Positions 1 to 7,503 of a stretch of 29,084 bases of DNA are shown here, piece after piece. Numbering within the stretch: position 1 is the first letter of the stretch; each line of letters begins with the position of its first letter. This stretch comes from Clostridiaceae bacterium (GTDB lineage Bacteria > Bacillota > Clostridia > Acetivibrionales > DUMC01): positions 1-29,084 of the forward strand of contig JAAZDH010000295.1 in NCBI GenBank assembly GCA_012512865.1, read 5' to 3'. The notes beneath the pieces are model-generated. The model saw only the letters and a list, made by a program, of their open reading frames with translations. It was not told where the DNA came from and did not search any database. The translations under genes were made by a program, and so were the position numbers.

Positions 1-210
1 CCCCATGCCCATCATAACGGGGGCAAGGCCCTCGTTGAAGGGGTACGCCACGCCGAACTGGGGCTCGATAATGAAAGCCCCCGTTTTATCAATAAACCCG
101 AAGATATACTGGGGCATAAACAAGGAGCACCCGGCCATGGGAATGGCAAGGAGCAGGATACTGCACAAAACGAACACGGTTAAAATGAATGATTTGTTTT
201 TTTTCGACAA
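1..210 (-). CDS. WG-repeat lipoprotein, N-terminal part (runs off the window)
   Basis: This is the first 70 codons of a minus-strand gene; the remainder lies left of base 1. The reading begins at a TTG (208-210) with a G5 ribosome site about six bases upstream. The peptide opens MSKKNKSFILTV, then a hydrophobic stretch ending in the lipobox MAGC, so it should be a lipid-anchored exported protein. The mature part contains FGFIDKTGAFIIEPQF followed by FNEGLAPV. This is the hallmark of the WG (KWG) beta-repeat, a family found in many bacterial surface proteins with no firm biochemical role. Because only one repeat is visible, total length and any other domain are unknown. It is monocistronic as far as can be seen, with AraC ending 83 bp upstream on the same strand. 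Confidence 0.75.
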   Translation of the reverse strand, partial: MSKKNKSFILTVFVLCSILLLAIPMAGCSLFMPQYIFGFIDKTGAFIIEPQFGVAYPFNEGLAPVMMGMG

Positions 211-250
211 AACATAACCCCCAATTTTTATATTTATACTTTGTTATTAA

Positions 251-279
251 ATTTTACTACAACATCGGTTATATTACAA
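251..279 (-). promoter_or_regulatory. Candidate sigma-A promoter for the WG lipoprotein gene
   Basis: On the minus strand, TTGTAA and TAAAAT are separated by 17 bases and lie about 40 bases upstream of the TTG start. The spacing and hexamers fit the sigma-A consensus. No experimental support is available from the sequence. Confidence 0.4.
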
Positions 280-292
280 TACCATTTTGTTC

Positions 293-1123
293 CTAAATGC
301 GGTTTTTTTGTCTCCATTTTCCAGGGGCAATTCCCGTTTGCTTCCTGAAAGCCTTGTAAAATACCGAGAGGTCATTGTAGCCCACCTCCTGGGCTATGAA
401 GGCAAGGGTGTGGTCGGTATTTGCCAGGAGTTGTTTTGCTTTTTCTATTTTAAGCTGCTGGATGCGCCGGTTCGGGGTTATCCCGCTGTATTGCTTCATT
501 TTGCGTGCTATATAGTCGGCCGAAAAATTGAACTTGCGGGCCAAATCAGCGCTGGTGACGGGCTTGTTGAAGTTTTCAGCCAGGTAATCCATCACCTCCA
601 CCAGGAAATCGTTCCTGCCGAAGGAAGAAAACCATTCCATGCACATGAGGTTGTCAAGTATTGAAAGGAATACCGCTTGTTTCCCCAGGATATCGTAAGG
701 GCGCCTTTTTGAAATATACTCCAGTTGATCAAACAAGGGTTTAAATTGACCGGCATCAAATTTGCCCCTTACGGGCAAGGTAAAATAACCCTTGTTCATA
801 GTTTTATCCTCGTTTCCGTTACAGCCGGCAGGGCAAGCCAATGCTTTGAAGTGTATATAGTAGTATGATGGGGCAGGGCTTCCCCTTCTCCCTTCCTGCC
901 TCAACCCGGGTACCTGGATGTACCATTCACCCGCCTTAACCGAAATGTCATGGCCATCCTCGGTAAAATACAAGGTCCGTTCCAGCATGAACAGCAGGAC
1001 AAAGCTTTTGCATACACGGGTTACGTGTTTTTCGTCCTGCCTGAAATACCGGTAGCTTGATGTAATAAACTCAGGCCAGGGTGGTATTATAAAATCAATT
1101 CCATCAACCAGTGAACTAAACAT
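293..1123 (-). CDS. AraC-family transcriptional regulator
   Basis: A 276-residue regulator with an N-terminal cupin-like sensing half and a C-terminal AraC/XylS double helix-turn-helix of about 100 residues. The DNA-binding half is clear: VTSADLARKFNFSADYIAR is the first helix-turn-helix, and IAQEVGYNDLSVFYKAFRKQ plus the TGIAP-W ending is the second. The frame is open for 28 more codons upstream, but the ATG at 1123 is preceded by a GGGAGGAG ribosome site at good spacing, so that start is preferred. The gene is divergent from the GH127 gene, with about 300 bp between them that contain direct repeats and a palindrome. It is therefore likely the local regulator of that hydrolase, with an arabinose-containing sugar as possible inducer (inference). 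Confidence 0.9.
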   Translation of the reverse strand: MFSSLVDGIDFIIPPWPEFITSSYRYFRQDEKHVTRVCKSFVLLFMLERTLYFTEDGHDISVKAGEWYIQVPGLRQEGRRGSPAPSYYYIHFKALACPAGCNGNEDKTMNKGYFTLPVRGKFDAGQFKPLFDQLEYISKRRPYDILGKQAVFLSILDNLMCMEWFSSFGRNDFLVEVMDYLAENFNKPVTSADLARKFNFSADYIARKMKQYSGITPNRRIQQLKIEKAKQLLANTDHTLAFIAQEVGYNDLSVFYKAFRKQTGIAPGKWRQKNRI

Positions 1124-1249
1124 GCATGACTCCTCCCGTGGTGTTCGATTTTTGCAATATTGACAACGGTTATTGCAATTGCCAAGCCGCGTCATAAATA
1201 CTATCATGTTAATTAGTATTGCGCTAGTGAAAATATCGCATCATTAAAA

Positions 1250-1293
1250 TATTGCACTAATATAGCACTAATATAGCACTAATATAGCACTAA
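1250..1293. repeat. Four tandem 11-bp repeats in the araC/GH127 divergent promoter region
   Basis: Three exact copies of TATAGCACTAA follow one variant, TATTGCACTAA, head to tail. A further diverged copy, TATTGCGCTAG, lies at 1217-1227. An 11-bp period is close to one DNA turn, so each copy presents the same face of the helix. It could be an operator array for the neighbouring AraC protein or one of the many local minisatellites of this window. Confidence 0.75.
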
Positions 1294-1331
1294 TACGGCC
1301 GCTTACCATGTTTAGCCGCGTTAGGCCAATG

Positions 1332-1361
1332 TTGTATCAATAGTATTATTGTAGCAATAAT
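1332..1361 (+). promoter_or_regulatory. Candidate GH127 promoter overlapped by a palindrome
   Basis: TTGTAT at 1332-1337 and AATAAT at 1356-1361 are 18 bases apart and lie 60 bases before the GH127 start. A perfect inverted repeat, TATTATTG-TAG-CAATAATA (1344-1362), covers the spacer and the -10 hexamer. A protein bound there would occlude polymerase, so it is a candidate repressor site. Hexamers are weak matches. Confidence 0.35.
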
Positions 1362-1420
1362 ATTGCGGCAGGTAAACCGTGGATTTGTGCGGAAATTGAA
1401 ATAACAAGGAGGTTTTTAGC

Positions 1421-3322
1421 ATGTCGCAAAAACTTTACGACCCGGTTTTTACCCAGGTTCCACTTACACAAATCCGTCCCGGAGGGTGGCTCCTAAACCA
1501 GCTCAACATACAGGCCAACGGATTGTCAGGCATGCTTGACAAGTTCTGGCCGGATATAAAGGACAGCAAATGGGTCGGGGGAGAAGCCGAAGGTTGGGAA
1601 CGCGTTCCATACTGGCTTGATGGGTTCATACCCCTTGCATGGCTCCTTGACGATGAAGATATGAAGAGGCGCGCAAGCAATTATATTGATTATATAATTT
1701 CATGCCAGGAAGAAGATGGATGGATTTGCCCGGTGGAGAGGGAAAAACGGATGGAATATGACATATGGGCATTTTTCCTTATTTTAAAAGTGCTTGTCGT
1801 TTATTACGACGCAACCGGTGATGACCGTATGGAAGAAGTGGTCCGCAAGGGGCTTTTATCCATTGACAGGCACATTGACAGGCACACCCTTTTCAATTGG
1901 GGTCATACACGTTGGTTTGAATGCCTTATTCCAATATGGTGGCTGTATGAAAGGACAGGCGAGGAATGGCTTTTGGAGCTTGCTGTCAAGTTGATGAGCC
2001 AGGGGTTTGACTGGATTGAACTCTTCAAGCGCTGGCCGTATACAAGGCCGGTCCAGAGGAGGCGCTGGAGCTTCATGAACCACGTTGTGAACAACGCCAT
2101 GATGCTTAAGTCGGGTGCCCTTACCTGGAGATTGACAGGTTTGCAGGAGCACCTTGACAGCGCCGAGCAGATGGTGAGGCTGCTGGACGAATACCATGGC
2201 ATGGTTACCGGTGTGTTTACGGGCGATGAATGCCTGGCAGGGACAAGCCCGGTACAGGGCACGGAGCTTTGCGCCGTCGTGGAATACATGTATTCCCTGG
2301 AGCACCTTATATCTATCACGGGGAAGGCTCACTGGGGTGACCGGCTCGAAAAAATAGCCTACAATGCCCTTCCCGCTACATTTACCCCGGATATGCTCAG
2401 GCACCAGTATGACCAGCAGGTAAACCAGGTAGAGTGCAGCAAGCAGCCATACCCCGTATTTCTCACCAACGGAGGCGAATCGAATATATTCGGGATTGAG
2501 CCCAACTATGGCTGCTGCACGGCAAATTTAAGCCAGGGCTGGCCGAAGTTTTGCGCCTCGGTTTTCATGAAGAGCAGCGACGGGCTGGCCGTTCCAGTAT
2601 ACGCACCCTGCACGGTCAATACAGCAATTAACGGCGTGAATGTTTCTGTTACCATGGACACGGGATATCCTTTTCGTGAAACAGTGAATTTCAAGGTAAG
2701 GGTTGATGGTGAAAGCTCGTTTGCGCTGCACCTGAGGGTGCCGGAGTGGGCCGGGGGCGCTTGCTTGAAGCTCAGGAAGGCCGCGGGCGGCTGTGAAGGC
2801 AGTGAAGAATGTTCAATACCGCTGAAGAGCGGCGGGTTTTACAGGCATGAACAGGTATGGAAAGGGGTAACATCCTTTACCCTTCATTTCCCCATGCGCC
2901 CGCAAATCGTGAGCAGGCCCAATAATCTTTATGCCATAACCCGCGGGCCGCTTGTGTACTCACTCCCGGTTGAAAAGCGCGTAGTGGAAATAAAGCGGGA
3001 GACCCTCCAGTACGAGCCTCCGTACAACGACTACGAGTTGTACCCTGCAAGCCCGTGGAATTACGGCCTGTGCCTTGACAAGGAAAAGGCAGGCCTCGGT
3101 ATCCGGTTTGAAGAGCATCCCATCGGGGATTGCCCCTTTTCACCGGGGGGAGCGCCGGTAGTGGCTTACGTCCGCGGCAAAAAAGTGGAATGGGACAAGG
3201 TAAACGGCGCCGCTGCTCCTGTACCTAACATGGATAGCGTTGCCGGCGAGGAGGAGGATCTCAAGCTAATCCCTTACGGTTGCACCAACCTGCGCATGAC
3301 CGAGATGCCGCTGTTAAAGTAG
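1421..3322 (+). CDS. Glycoside hydrolase family 127 (DUF1680), beta-L-arabinofuranosidase-type
   Basis: A 633-residue protein of the DUF1680/GH127 family, which removes terminal beta-L-arabinofuranose. The fold is an alpha/alpha barrel followed by beta-sandwich domains. The family's zinc-thiolate active site is visible: Glu282 and Cys284 in GTELC, and the Cys365-Cys366 pair in NYGCCTAN. These match the Glu-x-Cys and Cys-Cys ligands of Bifidobacterium HypBA1, where the first cysteine of the pair is the nucleophile. The distance between the two motifs is also similar. No signal peptide is present, so it acts in the cytoplasm on imported material. The start has AAGGAGG nine bases upstream. GH127-related enzymes include other specificities, so the exact linkage is an inference. 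It is divergent from AraC. Confidence 0.88.
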   Translation: MSQKLYDPVFTQVPLTQIRPGGWLLNQLNIQANGLSGMLDKFWPDIKDSKWVGGEAEGWERVPYWLDGFIPLAWLLDDEDMKRRASNYIDYIISCQEEDGWICPVEREKRMEYDIWAFFLILKVLVVYYDATGDDRMEEVVRKGLLSIDRHIDRHTLFNWGHTRWFECLIPIWWLYERTGEEWLLELAVKLMSQGFDWIELFKRWPYTRPVQRRRWSFMNHVVNNAMMLKSGALTWRLTGLQEHLDSAEQMVRLLDEYHGMVTGVFTGDECLAGTSPVQGTELCAVVEYMYSLEHLISITGKAHWGDRLEKIAYNALPATFTPDMLRHQYDQQVNQVECSKQPYPVFLTNGGESNIFGIEPNYGCCTANLSQGWPKFCASVFMKSSDGLAVPVYAPCTVNTAINGVNVSVTMDTGYPFRETVNFKVRVDGESSFALHLRVPEWAGGACLKLRKAAGGCEGSEECSIPLKSGGFYRHEQVWKGVTSFTLHFPMRPQIVSRPNNLYAITRGPLVYSLPVEKRVVEIKRETLQYEPPYNDYELYPASPWNYGLCLDKEKAGLGIRFEEHPIGDCPFSPGGAPVVAYVRGKKVEWDKVNGAAAPVPNMDSVAGEEEDLKLIPYGCTNLRMTEMPLLK

Positions 3323-3335
3323 GAAAGGTGCAGCC

Positions 3336-3512
3336 ATGGGAACAGTATACCAGGTGATAGTTCACCAGGGTATAGTTCAGTTGATGACAGCTCATCAGGT
3401 TGTAGCTCAGCTGGGTACAGTTCACCAGGGAACAGTGTACTTTGGGACAGTTCACCTGGGGACAGTTCACCCGGGGACGCTAGGTATAGTTCAGCTGATA
3501 AATCCTGGTTAA
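3336..3512 (+). CDS. Short ORF of tandem pentapeptides (58 aa), possibly coding
   Basis: An ATG with AGGAAAGG eight bases upstream opens a 58-codon frame 13 bp after the GH127 stop. It is built almost entirely from a degenerate 15-bp unit that encodes five-residue blocks of the form G-T-V-H-Q/L/P, about nine times. The opposite strand is also open through the array and reads C-x-x-V-N style pentapeptides, as expected for any 15-bp array lacking stops. No known family is recognised; this is not the classic A(D/N)LXX pentapeptide repeat. It might be a translated peptide or only a minisatellite that happens to be open. Confidence 0.3.
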   Translation: MGTVYQVIVHQGIVQLMTAHQVVAQLGTVHQGTVYFGTVHLGTVHPGTLGIVQLINPG

Positions 3513-3556
3513 AGCAGGATACTGGACAAAGCAGGATGCTGGATAAAGCAGGATAT
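3506..3556. repeat. Three tandem 17-bp repeats
   Basis: Three consecutive 17-bp units share the core AAAGCAGGAT and begin TGG (3506-3522, 3523-3539, 3540-3556). They directly abut the end of the 15-bp array and the start of the REP-like element, so three unrelated repeats lie back to back in this gap. Confidence 0.75.
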
Positions 3557-3569
3557 AGAAATAGAAGGG

Positions 3570-3690
3570 AAAAAGGGGACGGTTTTCCTGGTTGATTAAA
3601 GGGGTAGAGAGGTTACTTATTATAACCACGGAAACGGCAATTTTTATTCCAGGAAAAAACCGTCCCTTTTTTTGTGCAACCGTCCCCATG
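3570..3690. repeat. REP-like GGGACGGTT inverted repeat, possible two-way terminator
   Basis: The left arm reads AAAAAGGGGACGGTTTTCC (3570-3588, then TGG) and the right arm is its near-perfect reverse complement, 3649-3671, ending in a T run. A third copy of the core, AACCGTCCCC, follows at 3679-3688. Cores of this type recur as dispersed palindromes in many Firmicute genomes and resemble the substrates of REP-associated tyrosine transposases (recalled knowledge). It lies between the convergent GH127 and enolase-family genes, where such a hairpin with a T tract could stop both transcripts. No transposase is present in the window. Confidence 0.55.
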
Positions 3691-3691
3691 G

Positions 3692-3730
3692 TTACCTGTT
3701 AATGTTGCTTGTTAATGTTACCTGTCACCG
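3692..3730. repeat. Three tandem 13-bp repeats
   Basis: TTACCTGTTAATG, TTGCTTGTTAATG and TTACCTGTCACCG follow one another without gaps. The array ends 8 bases before the stop codon of the enolase-superfamily gene, so it is in that gene's 3' flank. Confidence 0.65.
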
Positions 3731-3738
3731 GTTGGCAA

Positions 3739-5136
3739 TCACAGGTTTGCGATTGGCCTGTTTATCTCGTCAATGCGGTAGCCGAATCCGTTTCCCTTGA
3801 TGCTGTCAAGGTATATTTTGCCATTCCTCCTAGCGTACAAGCCCGGGTGCACTTTTGCCTCGTAACCGGATACCTCGGGGTAGAACTGCATTGAATTTGT
3901 TTCCACGCCCATTATGGTTCCCGCATGGCTTGCCAGCAATACGTGTGGTATTTGGGCAAGCATCGGGTTTGTCAGGTCCTGGACCATCAGGGTCATGCCA
4001 TGCGCCTTTGCCCAGCAAAGGCTCAACAATGCCCCCGTCTGGGTCTTGCAAGTTTTAAGAGCCACGCCGCTCCAGCCAAGTTCGCGTCCGAGCCTTACCA
4101 GGCGCCAGTCATGTGCGCTTTCATCCATGAAAAGGGGTTTCCGGGCGCTCACGCTTCTTACGTCAATTTCATGCTTTTCAAGGTCATACGGGAAGGGCTG
4201 CTCGATATACAGGATCCTGGCATATATCCTCGGGTGTTCTGCCATGAGCCTGTCAAGTATATCATTCACATAGTCGCATTCCGTGACCTGGCAGTTGAAA
4301 TCGGCGCTAAACCAGTCAACATCGTATGAAAGCCCGATCTCTCCAACCTCCGTGAGCCTCTTGTAATCCCAGTCGGGGTCAGTACCCGTAAGCTTGATTT
4401 TCAGGCATTTTAACCCGTCCCTTTCTATCCATTCATCCAGGGTGAAGGGGTACCCGTCGTCCGGCCGTTTCACGGTACCATCGTCCCGCAGGATATCCTT
4501 GCCGCCCACAAGATGCCATGCGACCAACTCTTTTTCCGCAGGTTTTTTAAAGTAATCCCCGGGATACTTGCCGCAAAACACTTTTGACGACTTGCTTGCC
4601 GGCTCCAGGTAATATGCCAGATCCCTGTTCATGTACTTTTCATTGTATGTATTATACACGGGTACCTGGTTAACATTGCCGTAAGCATCATGGATGGCAA
4701 TGTCAAACAGCGAAAAACAGACTAATCCTGCCAGGTACGGCACCGGCTCCTCCAGCAGGTTCACCCGGTTGAACTCCTCGAGGAACCTGGGTAACACATT
4801 TTCCAGGAATAAATGGCCCAGTTCCATGGGATGGCCATACCCGGGAAGCTTTGGCAGGTATTCCTCGATGCGCTTGCAGAATCGTTTAAGCGCATCTTCC
4901 CGTACCTCGTAACTGAGCTCGCACGGCCATACCCATTGAACGCTCAAGGGTGTTTCCCCCCACCCTTCTGCAACTTGCCCAAGCCTGTTTTCCACCTTCA
5001 CGCATACCCTTGCGCAGGTAACCCTTGTTAGCGTTTCAGGTCCGAATTTCAATGGTACCCTGGTCTCAACGGGCAGGAAATAAAGCCTTGCTTCTCTTAT
5101 CCTTATGTCAGTTCCCCTGGTTCTCATAGTACTCAT
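3739..5136 (-). CDS. Enolase-superfamily enzyme (mandelate racemase/muconate lactonizing type)
   Basis: A 465-residue protein with the enolase-superfamily capping domain and TIM barrel. Superfamily members abstract a proton next to a carboxylate, giving sugar-acid dehydratases, racemases and cycloisomerases. The metal ligands are visible: Asp279 (SADFNCQ), Glu312 (YIEQPF) and the Asp338-Glu339 pair (FMDES). The base pair typical of the MLE subgroup is present as Lys246-Ile-Lys248 on strand two and Lys361 in GVALKTCKT. It is longer than the usual 350-400 residues, with extra sequence in the N-terminal half. GTG at 5139 is in frame, but ATG at 5136 has the better spacing to AGGTGAG. The substrate cannot be assigned; neighbours suggest a sugar acid or lactone. 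Confidence 0.82.
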   Translation of the reverse strand: MSTMRTRGTDIRIREARLYFLPVETRVPLKFGPETLTRVTCARVCVKVENRLGQVAEGWGETPLSVQWVWPCELSYEVREDALKRFCKRIEEYLPKLPGYGHPMELGHLFLENVLPRFLEEFNRVNLLEEPVPYLAGLVCFSLFDIAIHDAYGNVNQVPVYNTYNEKYMNRDLAYYLEPASKSSKVFCGKYPGDYFKKPAEKELVAWHLVGGKDILRDDGTVKRPDDGYPFTLDEWIERDGLKCLKIKLTGTDPDWDYKRLTEVGEIGLSYDVDWFSADFNCQVTECDYVNDILDRLMAEHPRIYARILYIEQPFPYDLEKHEIDVRSVSARKPLFMDESAHDWRLVRLGRELGWSGVALKTCKTQTGALLSLCWAKAHGMTLMVQDLTNPMLAQIPHVLLASHAGTIMGVETNSMQFYPEVSGYEAKVHPGLYARRNGKIYLDSIKGNGFGYRIDEINRPIANL

Positions 5137-5314
5137 CACATCTCACCTCGCCTTGTTATTCTCCATTTGTTTCCCCGACCTTCCTCCCCGGCCTTCATTC
5201 CAGTCACAATACTGCCATTTCTTTTCCAATGTTTCAATTACTTCTATCAATATCTTAGATTTTACGTTGTCTTGGCTTTTTTCGCAATGCCTTGACTCAA
5301 TGTCTCCACATCTT

Positions 5315-5503
5315 TCATGAAGCCTCCGCTTCCTTCAAAATGCCCTTTATATACAATATTTCCTCCTCCATCTCGGCTATCAATTTATCACGGTCGTTTT
5401 TATGGTAAAAGGGCTGAAAGTTCAATACCCCGTCAAAATTTATATCATTTGATGCTTCTATTATATTATACCAGTTGTTAACACCCTCCTGGCAAGGGGC
5501 AGG
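5315..5503 (-). pseudogene. Remnant: C-terminal end of a TIM-barrel sugar phosphate isomerase/epimerase
   Basis: A 62-codon frame with no start codon runs from an in-frame TGA (5504-5506) to a natural-looking stop at 5315-5317. It reads QEGVNNWYNIIEA, then INFDGVLNFQPFYH, then EMEEEILYIKGILKEA. The pattern of a strand-end FDGVLN-(E/Q)PF followed by a charged C-terminal helix is that of the AP-endonuclease-2/xylose-isomerase-like barrel (sugar phosphate isomerase/epimerase), last two units only. The N-terminal three quarters are missing. Its stop overlaps an ATG (TCATGA) that opens only 18 codons (5262-5318, ending AKKAKTT), perhaps the start of another lost gene. The gap between the two neighbouring genes is thus eroded coding sequence from the same operon. 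Family assignment rests on recognition by eye. Confidence 0.6.
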
Positions 5504-5563
5504 TCAATAGCTTCAAATCCTTTTTCCTTTTGAATTTGAGACGTATAGAAAAAACAACCGGTC

Positions 5564-6085
5564 CTAACCTTCCAGCAATTCCAGTGCATTTTCGTAAGAT
5601 ACCTTCCTGTAGGCGGTTTCGGATATTTTTCCTTTTTCTGCTGCTTCGTCCAGCCATGAAGACAGTTTCAGCATTGGATTTGTAATATTGCGCGGGTCGC
5701 AAATATCCGTCCCGTAATATAGCCTGTCCTGGAATTCCTCGATAAATGCATACCCGAAATCAGGGTCCCTGGTAACGGCATTATAGCCGCTTCTGGCTGA
5801 CAAATCCCCGCACAGGTTAGGGTATTTTCTCATGAGCTCCACCACCCTGCCGGGTTTTACCGGCCCCTTGGGATAGCCGTTCCTGTTTTCCCCGGTTACA
5901 TCCGATTGTACTTGAAATGCGCAATCCGGGTTTACCCCCGGGAGAATGACACCCTTGGAAACCCCGATTTGACTGTAAATCTCCCTGATTTCCTCCGGGG
6001 AGGCATAGGTGCCCCCGCCGAAACGTTCAAGTCCTTTATAGGCCATTGTATGTACGTGGATATCAATCTTTTTTGGTATAGGCAT
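5564..6085 (-). CDS. Internally deleted amidohydrolase (amidohydrolase_2), probably inactive
   Basis: A 173-residue frame whose two ends match the metal-dependent amidohydrolase_2 family, usually about 280 residues. The start carries the strand-one metal motif IDIHVH (His10, His12) and SQIGVSKGVILPGVNPD. The end carries SDVTGENRNGYPKGP, RVVELMRKYPNLCGDLSA and YGTDICDPRN with the last metal Asp. Around residues 55-61 the sequence jumps from the second strand straight to the segment that normally follows the fifth/sixth-strand histidines. Roughly 100 residues, including those two metal ligands, are missing without a frameshift. The ATG at 6085 has AAAGG nine bases upstream. With the isomerase remnant beside it, a decaying gene is the best reading; a retained short protein is possible. 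Confidence 0.7.
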   Translation of the reverse strand: MPIPKKIDIHVHTMAYKGLERFGGGTYASPEEIREIYSQIGVSKGVILPGVNPDCAFQVQSDVTGENRNGYPKGPVKPGRVVELMRKYPNLCGDLSARSGYNAVTRDPDFGYAFIEEFQDRLYYGTDICDPRNITNPMLKLSSWLDEAAEKGKISETAYRKVSYENALELLEG

Positions 6086-6181
6086 GGAAATCATCCTTTC
6101 ATTAAATGGCATTACGTTTTCTGTTATGCGGAATGCTTGTCTTATGTTGGAAAGAGGTTGTATAAATTTAATGTAAAATAT

Positions 6182-6226
6182 AAGCTCCTTCTATGTTAGA
6201 ATATAAAATTATAGGAGGAGCTTTTT
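6182..6226. terminator. Orphan hairpin with T tract
   Basis: AAGCTCCT (6182-6189) pairs with AGGAGCTT (6216-6223), followed on the plus strand by TTT. It resembles a rho-independent terminator reading rightward, yet no plus-strand gene precedes it. It may be left over from a lost gene or a mobile element. It sits in the leader of the truncated amidohydrolase. Confidence 0.3.
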
Positions 6227-6324
6227 ATTGCAAGGAAAATATCCGGGATTAGCCCTTCTACCTGGATTAAACTAAACAGGGGCAAGGGGGTTTGCACCGG
6301 CAATCAAGATATACCGGTGAAGTA

Positions 6325-7389
6325 TCAACTCTTTTTACACTCCTCCACAAATGCCAGGACGTTCTCAATGGGCACCTCGGGTTCCAGTACATGGGTGGGT
6401 GACAGTATCAAGGCCCCGTCGTATCCCAGTTTTTCTTTTCTGTCCCTGATTACCTGTTTTACATCTTCCACGGTTCCAAAGGGCATCGTGGTTTGAGTGC
6501 CTATTGTTCCGTCAATGATAATTTTATCACCGTATTGTTTCTTCACTGCAACGGGGTCAAGGCACTCGGGCTGCACGGGATTTAATATGGTTACGCCGAT
6601 CTCTATTAATTCCGGGATGATTTTTTCTATGTTGCCATCACTGTGATACCATATCTGTATGTCGGGCTTTATTTCCCTGACTGCTTGGTAAACTTTCGCC
6701 CACCTGGTTTTCATGAACTTGCGCCACAGTTGTATGGAAAACATTAAATCCCTTTGATTTGCCACGTCATCAGCGCTTATTATTACATCCACGCCGGCCT
6801 TGGCTGCAGCCACGGCCTTTTTCAGGTTTCGTTCGGCAATCCTGTCCAGGATGTACTCGCATATCTCGGGGTTTTCTATCATGTCCATGAGAAAAGCTTC
6901 ATATCCCCTTATCTGCCATGCATCCTCGTACATGTGGCACAGGTGGCAAGTGGTTACAAGGTTGTTTTCATGGGCCTTGTCCACGGCTTTCTTCATGTGG
7001 TCACCGGTATACCATTCCACACTTGGATATGGAAAATCCAATATTTCCTCGAGGGTGGTCGCATTTCGCAAGGGGCTTATGTAACGGGTGAAATGATAGC
7101 TGCTTCCAGGTATGTTCAAGACACCAATGCTGTTTATATAGGCACCCGGGGGAATCTCCACATCGGAAAAATACCTGCTGAAATCCTTGGGTTCCAGGTT
7201 TTCAGGCGGCTTTAAACTCACTTCCGCCGGTGTGTACATGCCGAAGTATTCCCGCAAGCTGACTTTTTTATCTACTTGGAATTTCTCCCTTATCCTTCTT
7301 TCCAGGTCCGGGGTGAAATTCGAATAAAAAAGGAACTGCCCGTTTGGTTCATGGGCCACTGCAGCTTTAAATATTTCAAGCTGGTTCAT
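6325..7389 (-). CDS. Uroporphyrinogen-decarboxylase (UROD/MtaA) family protein, HxD variant
   Basis: A 354-residue TIM-barrel protein of the UROD family, which includes heme-pathway decarboxylases and corrinoid methyltransferases such as MtaA. The heme enzyme's N-terminal arginine motif is not seen. The site corresponding to the methyltransferase zinc motif His-x-Cys reads His249-Ser-Asp251-Gly, so cysteine is replaced by aspartate. The following ELIEIGVTILNPVQPE, then KIIIDGTIGTQTTMPFGT, are typical of family members found beside sugar genes. The ATG at 7389 has AGGAGGAGG four bases upstream, so seven further in-frame codons are ignored. It is divergent from pckG and upstream of the truncated amidohydrolase on the same strand. 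Function is unknown; a role in methyl or carboxyl transfer on a sugar-derived compound is speculation. Confidence 0.8.
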   Translation of the reverse strand: MNQLEIFKAAVAHEPNGQFLFYSNFTPDLERRIREKFQVDKKVSLREYFGMYTPAEVSLKPPENLEPKDFSRYFSDVEIPPGAYINSIGVLNIPGSSYHFTRYISPLRNATTLEEILDFPYPSVEWYTGDHMKKAVDKAHENNLVTTCHLCHMYEDAWQIRGYEAFLMDMIENPEICEYILDRIAERNLKKAVAAAKAGVDVIISADDVANQRDLMFSIQLWRKFMKTRWAKVYQAVREIKPDIQIWYHSDGNIEKIIPELIEIGVTILNPVQPECLDPVAVKKQYGDKIIIDGTIGTQTTMPFGTVEDVKQVIRDRKEKLGYDGALILSPTHVLEPEVPIENVLAFVEECKKS

Positions 7390-7458
7390 AAATCCTCCTC
7401 CTAGTTCCAAAGATAAAAAGGCTTCTTTGCATTTTTCTTGCCGCTACCATTTTAGGTT

Positions 7459-7496
7459 ACAGCAAAAATATAATTATTTCAAGTGTTTTTTGCTGT
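7459..7496. promoter_or_regulatory. Inverted repeat in the UROD/pckG divergent region
   Basis: The 10-bp arm ACAGCAAAAA (7459-7468) is exactly complementary to TTTTTGCTGT (7487-7496), with an 18-bp AT-rich centre. On the minus strand a TTGAAA lies inside the repeat, about 95 bases before the UROD start, so it may be a regulator site over that promoter. It could also fold as a transcript hairpin. Confidence 0.35.
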
Positions 7497-7503
7497 GTAT
7501 TTC

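Noticed and set aside
1250..1293. Possible CRISPR or plasmid-type iteron array.
   Set aside because: Units are 11 bp with no spacers, no cas or replication gene is near, and other gaps carry similar but unrelated arrays.
6182..6290. A TTG with AGGAGG opens 15 codons (MQGKYPG...) after the orphan hairpin, suggesting a transposase relic.
   Set aside because: The frame stops after 15 codons and nothing beyond it matches a transposase that I can recognise; no terminal repeats were found.
6325..7389. Assignment as heme-pathway uroporphyrinogen decarboxylase (hemE).
   Set aside because: The N-terminal Arg-rich substrate motif is missing and there are no heme genes; only family-level naming is justified.
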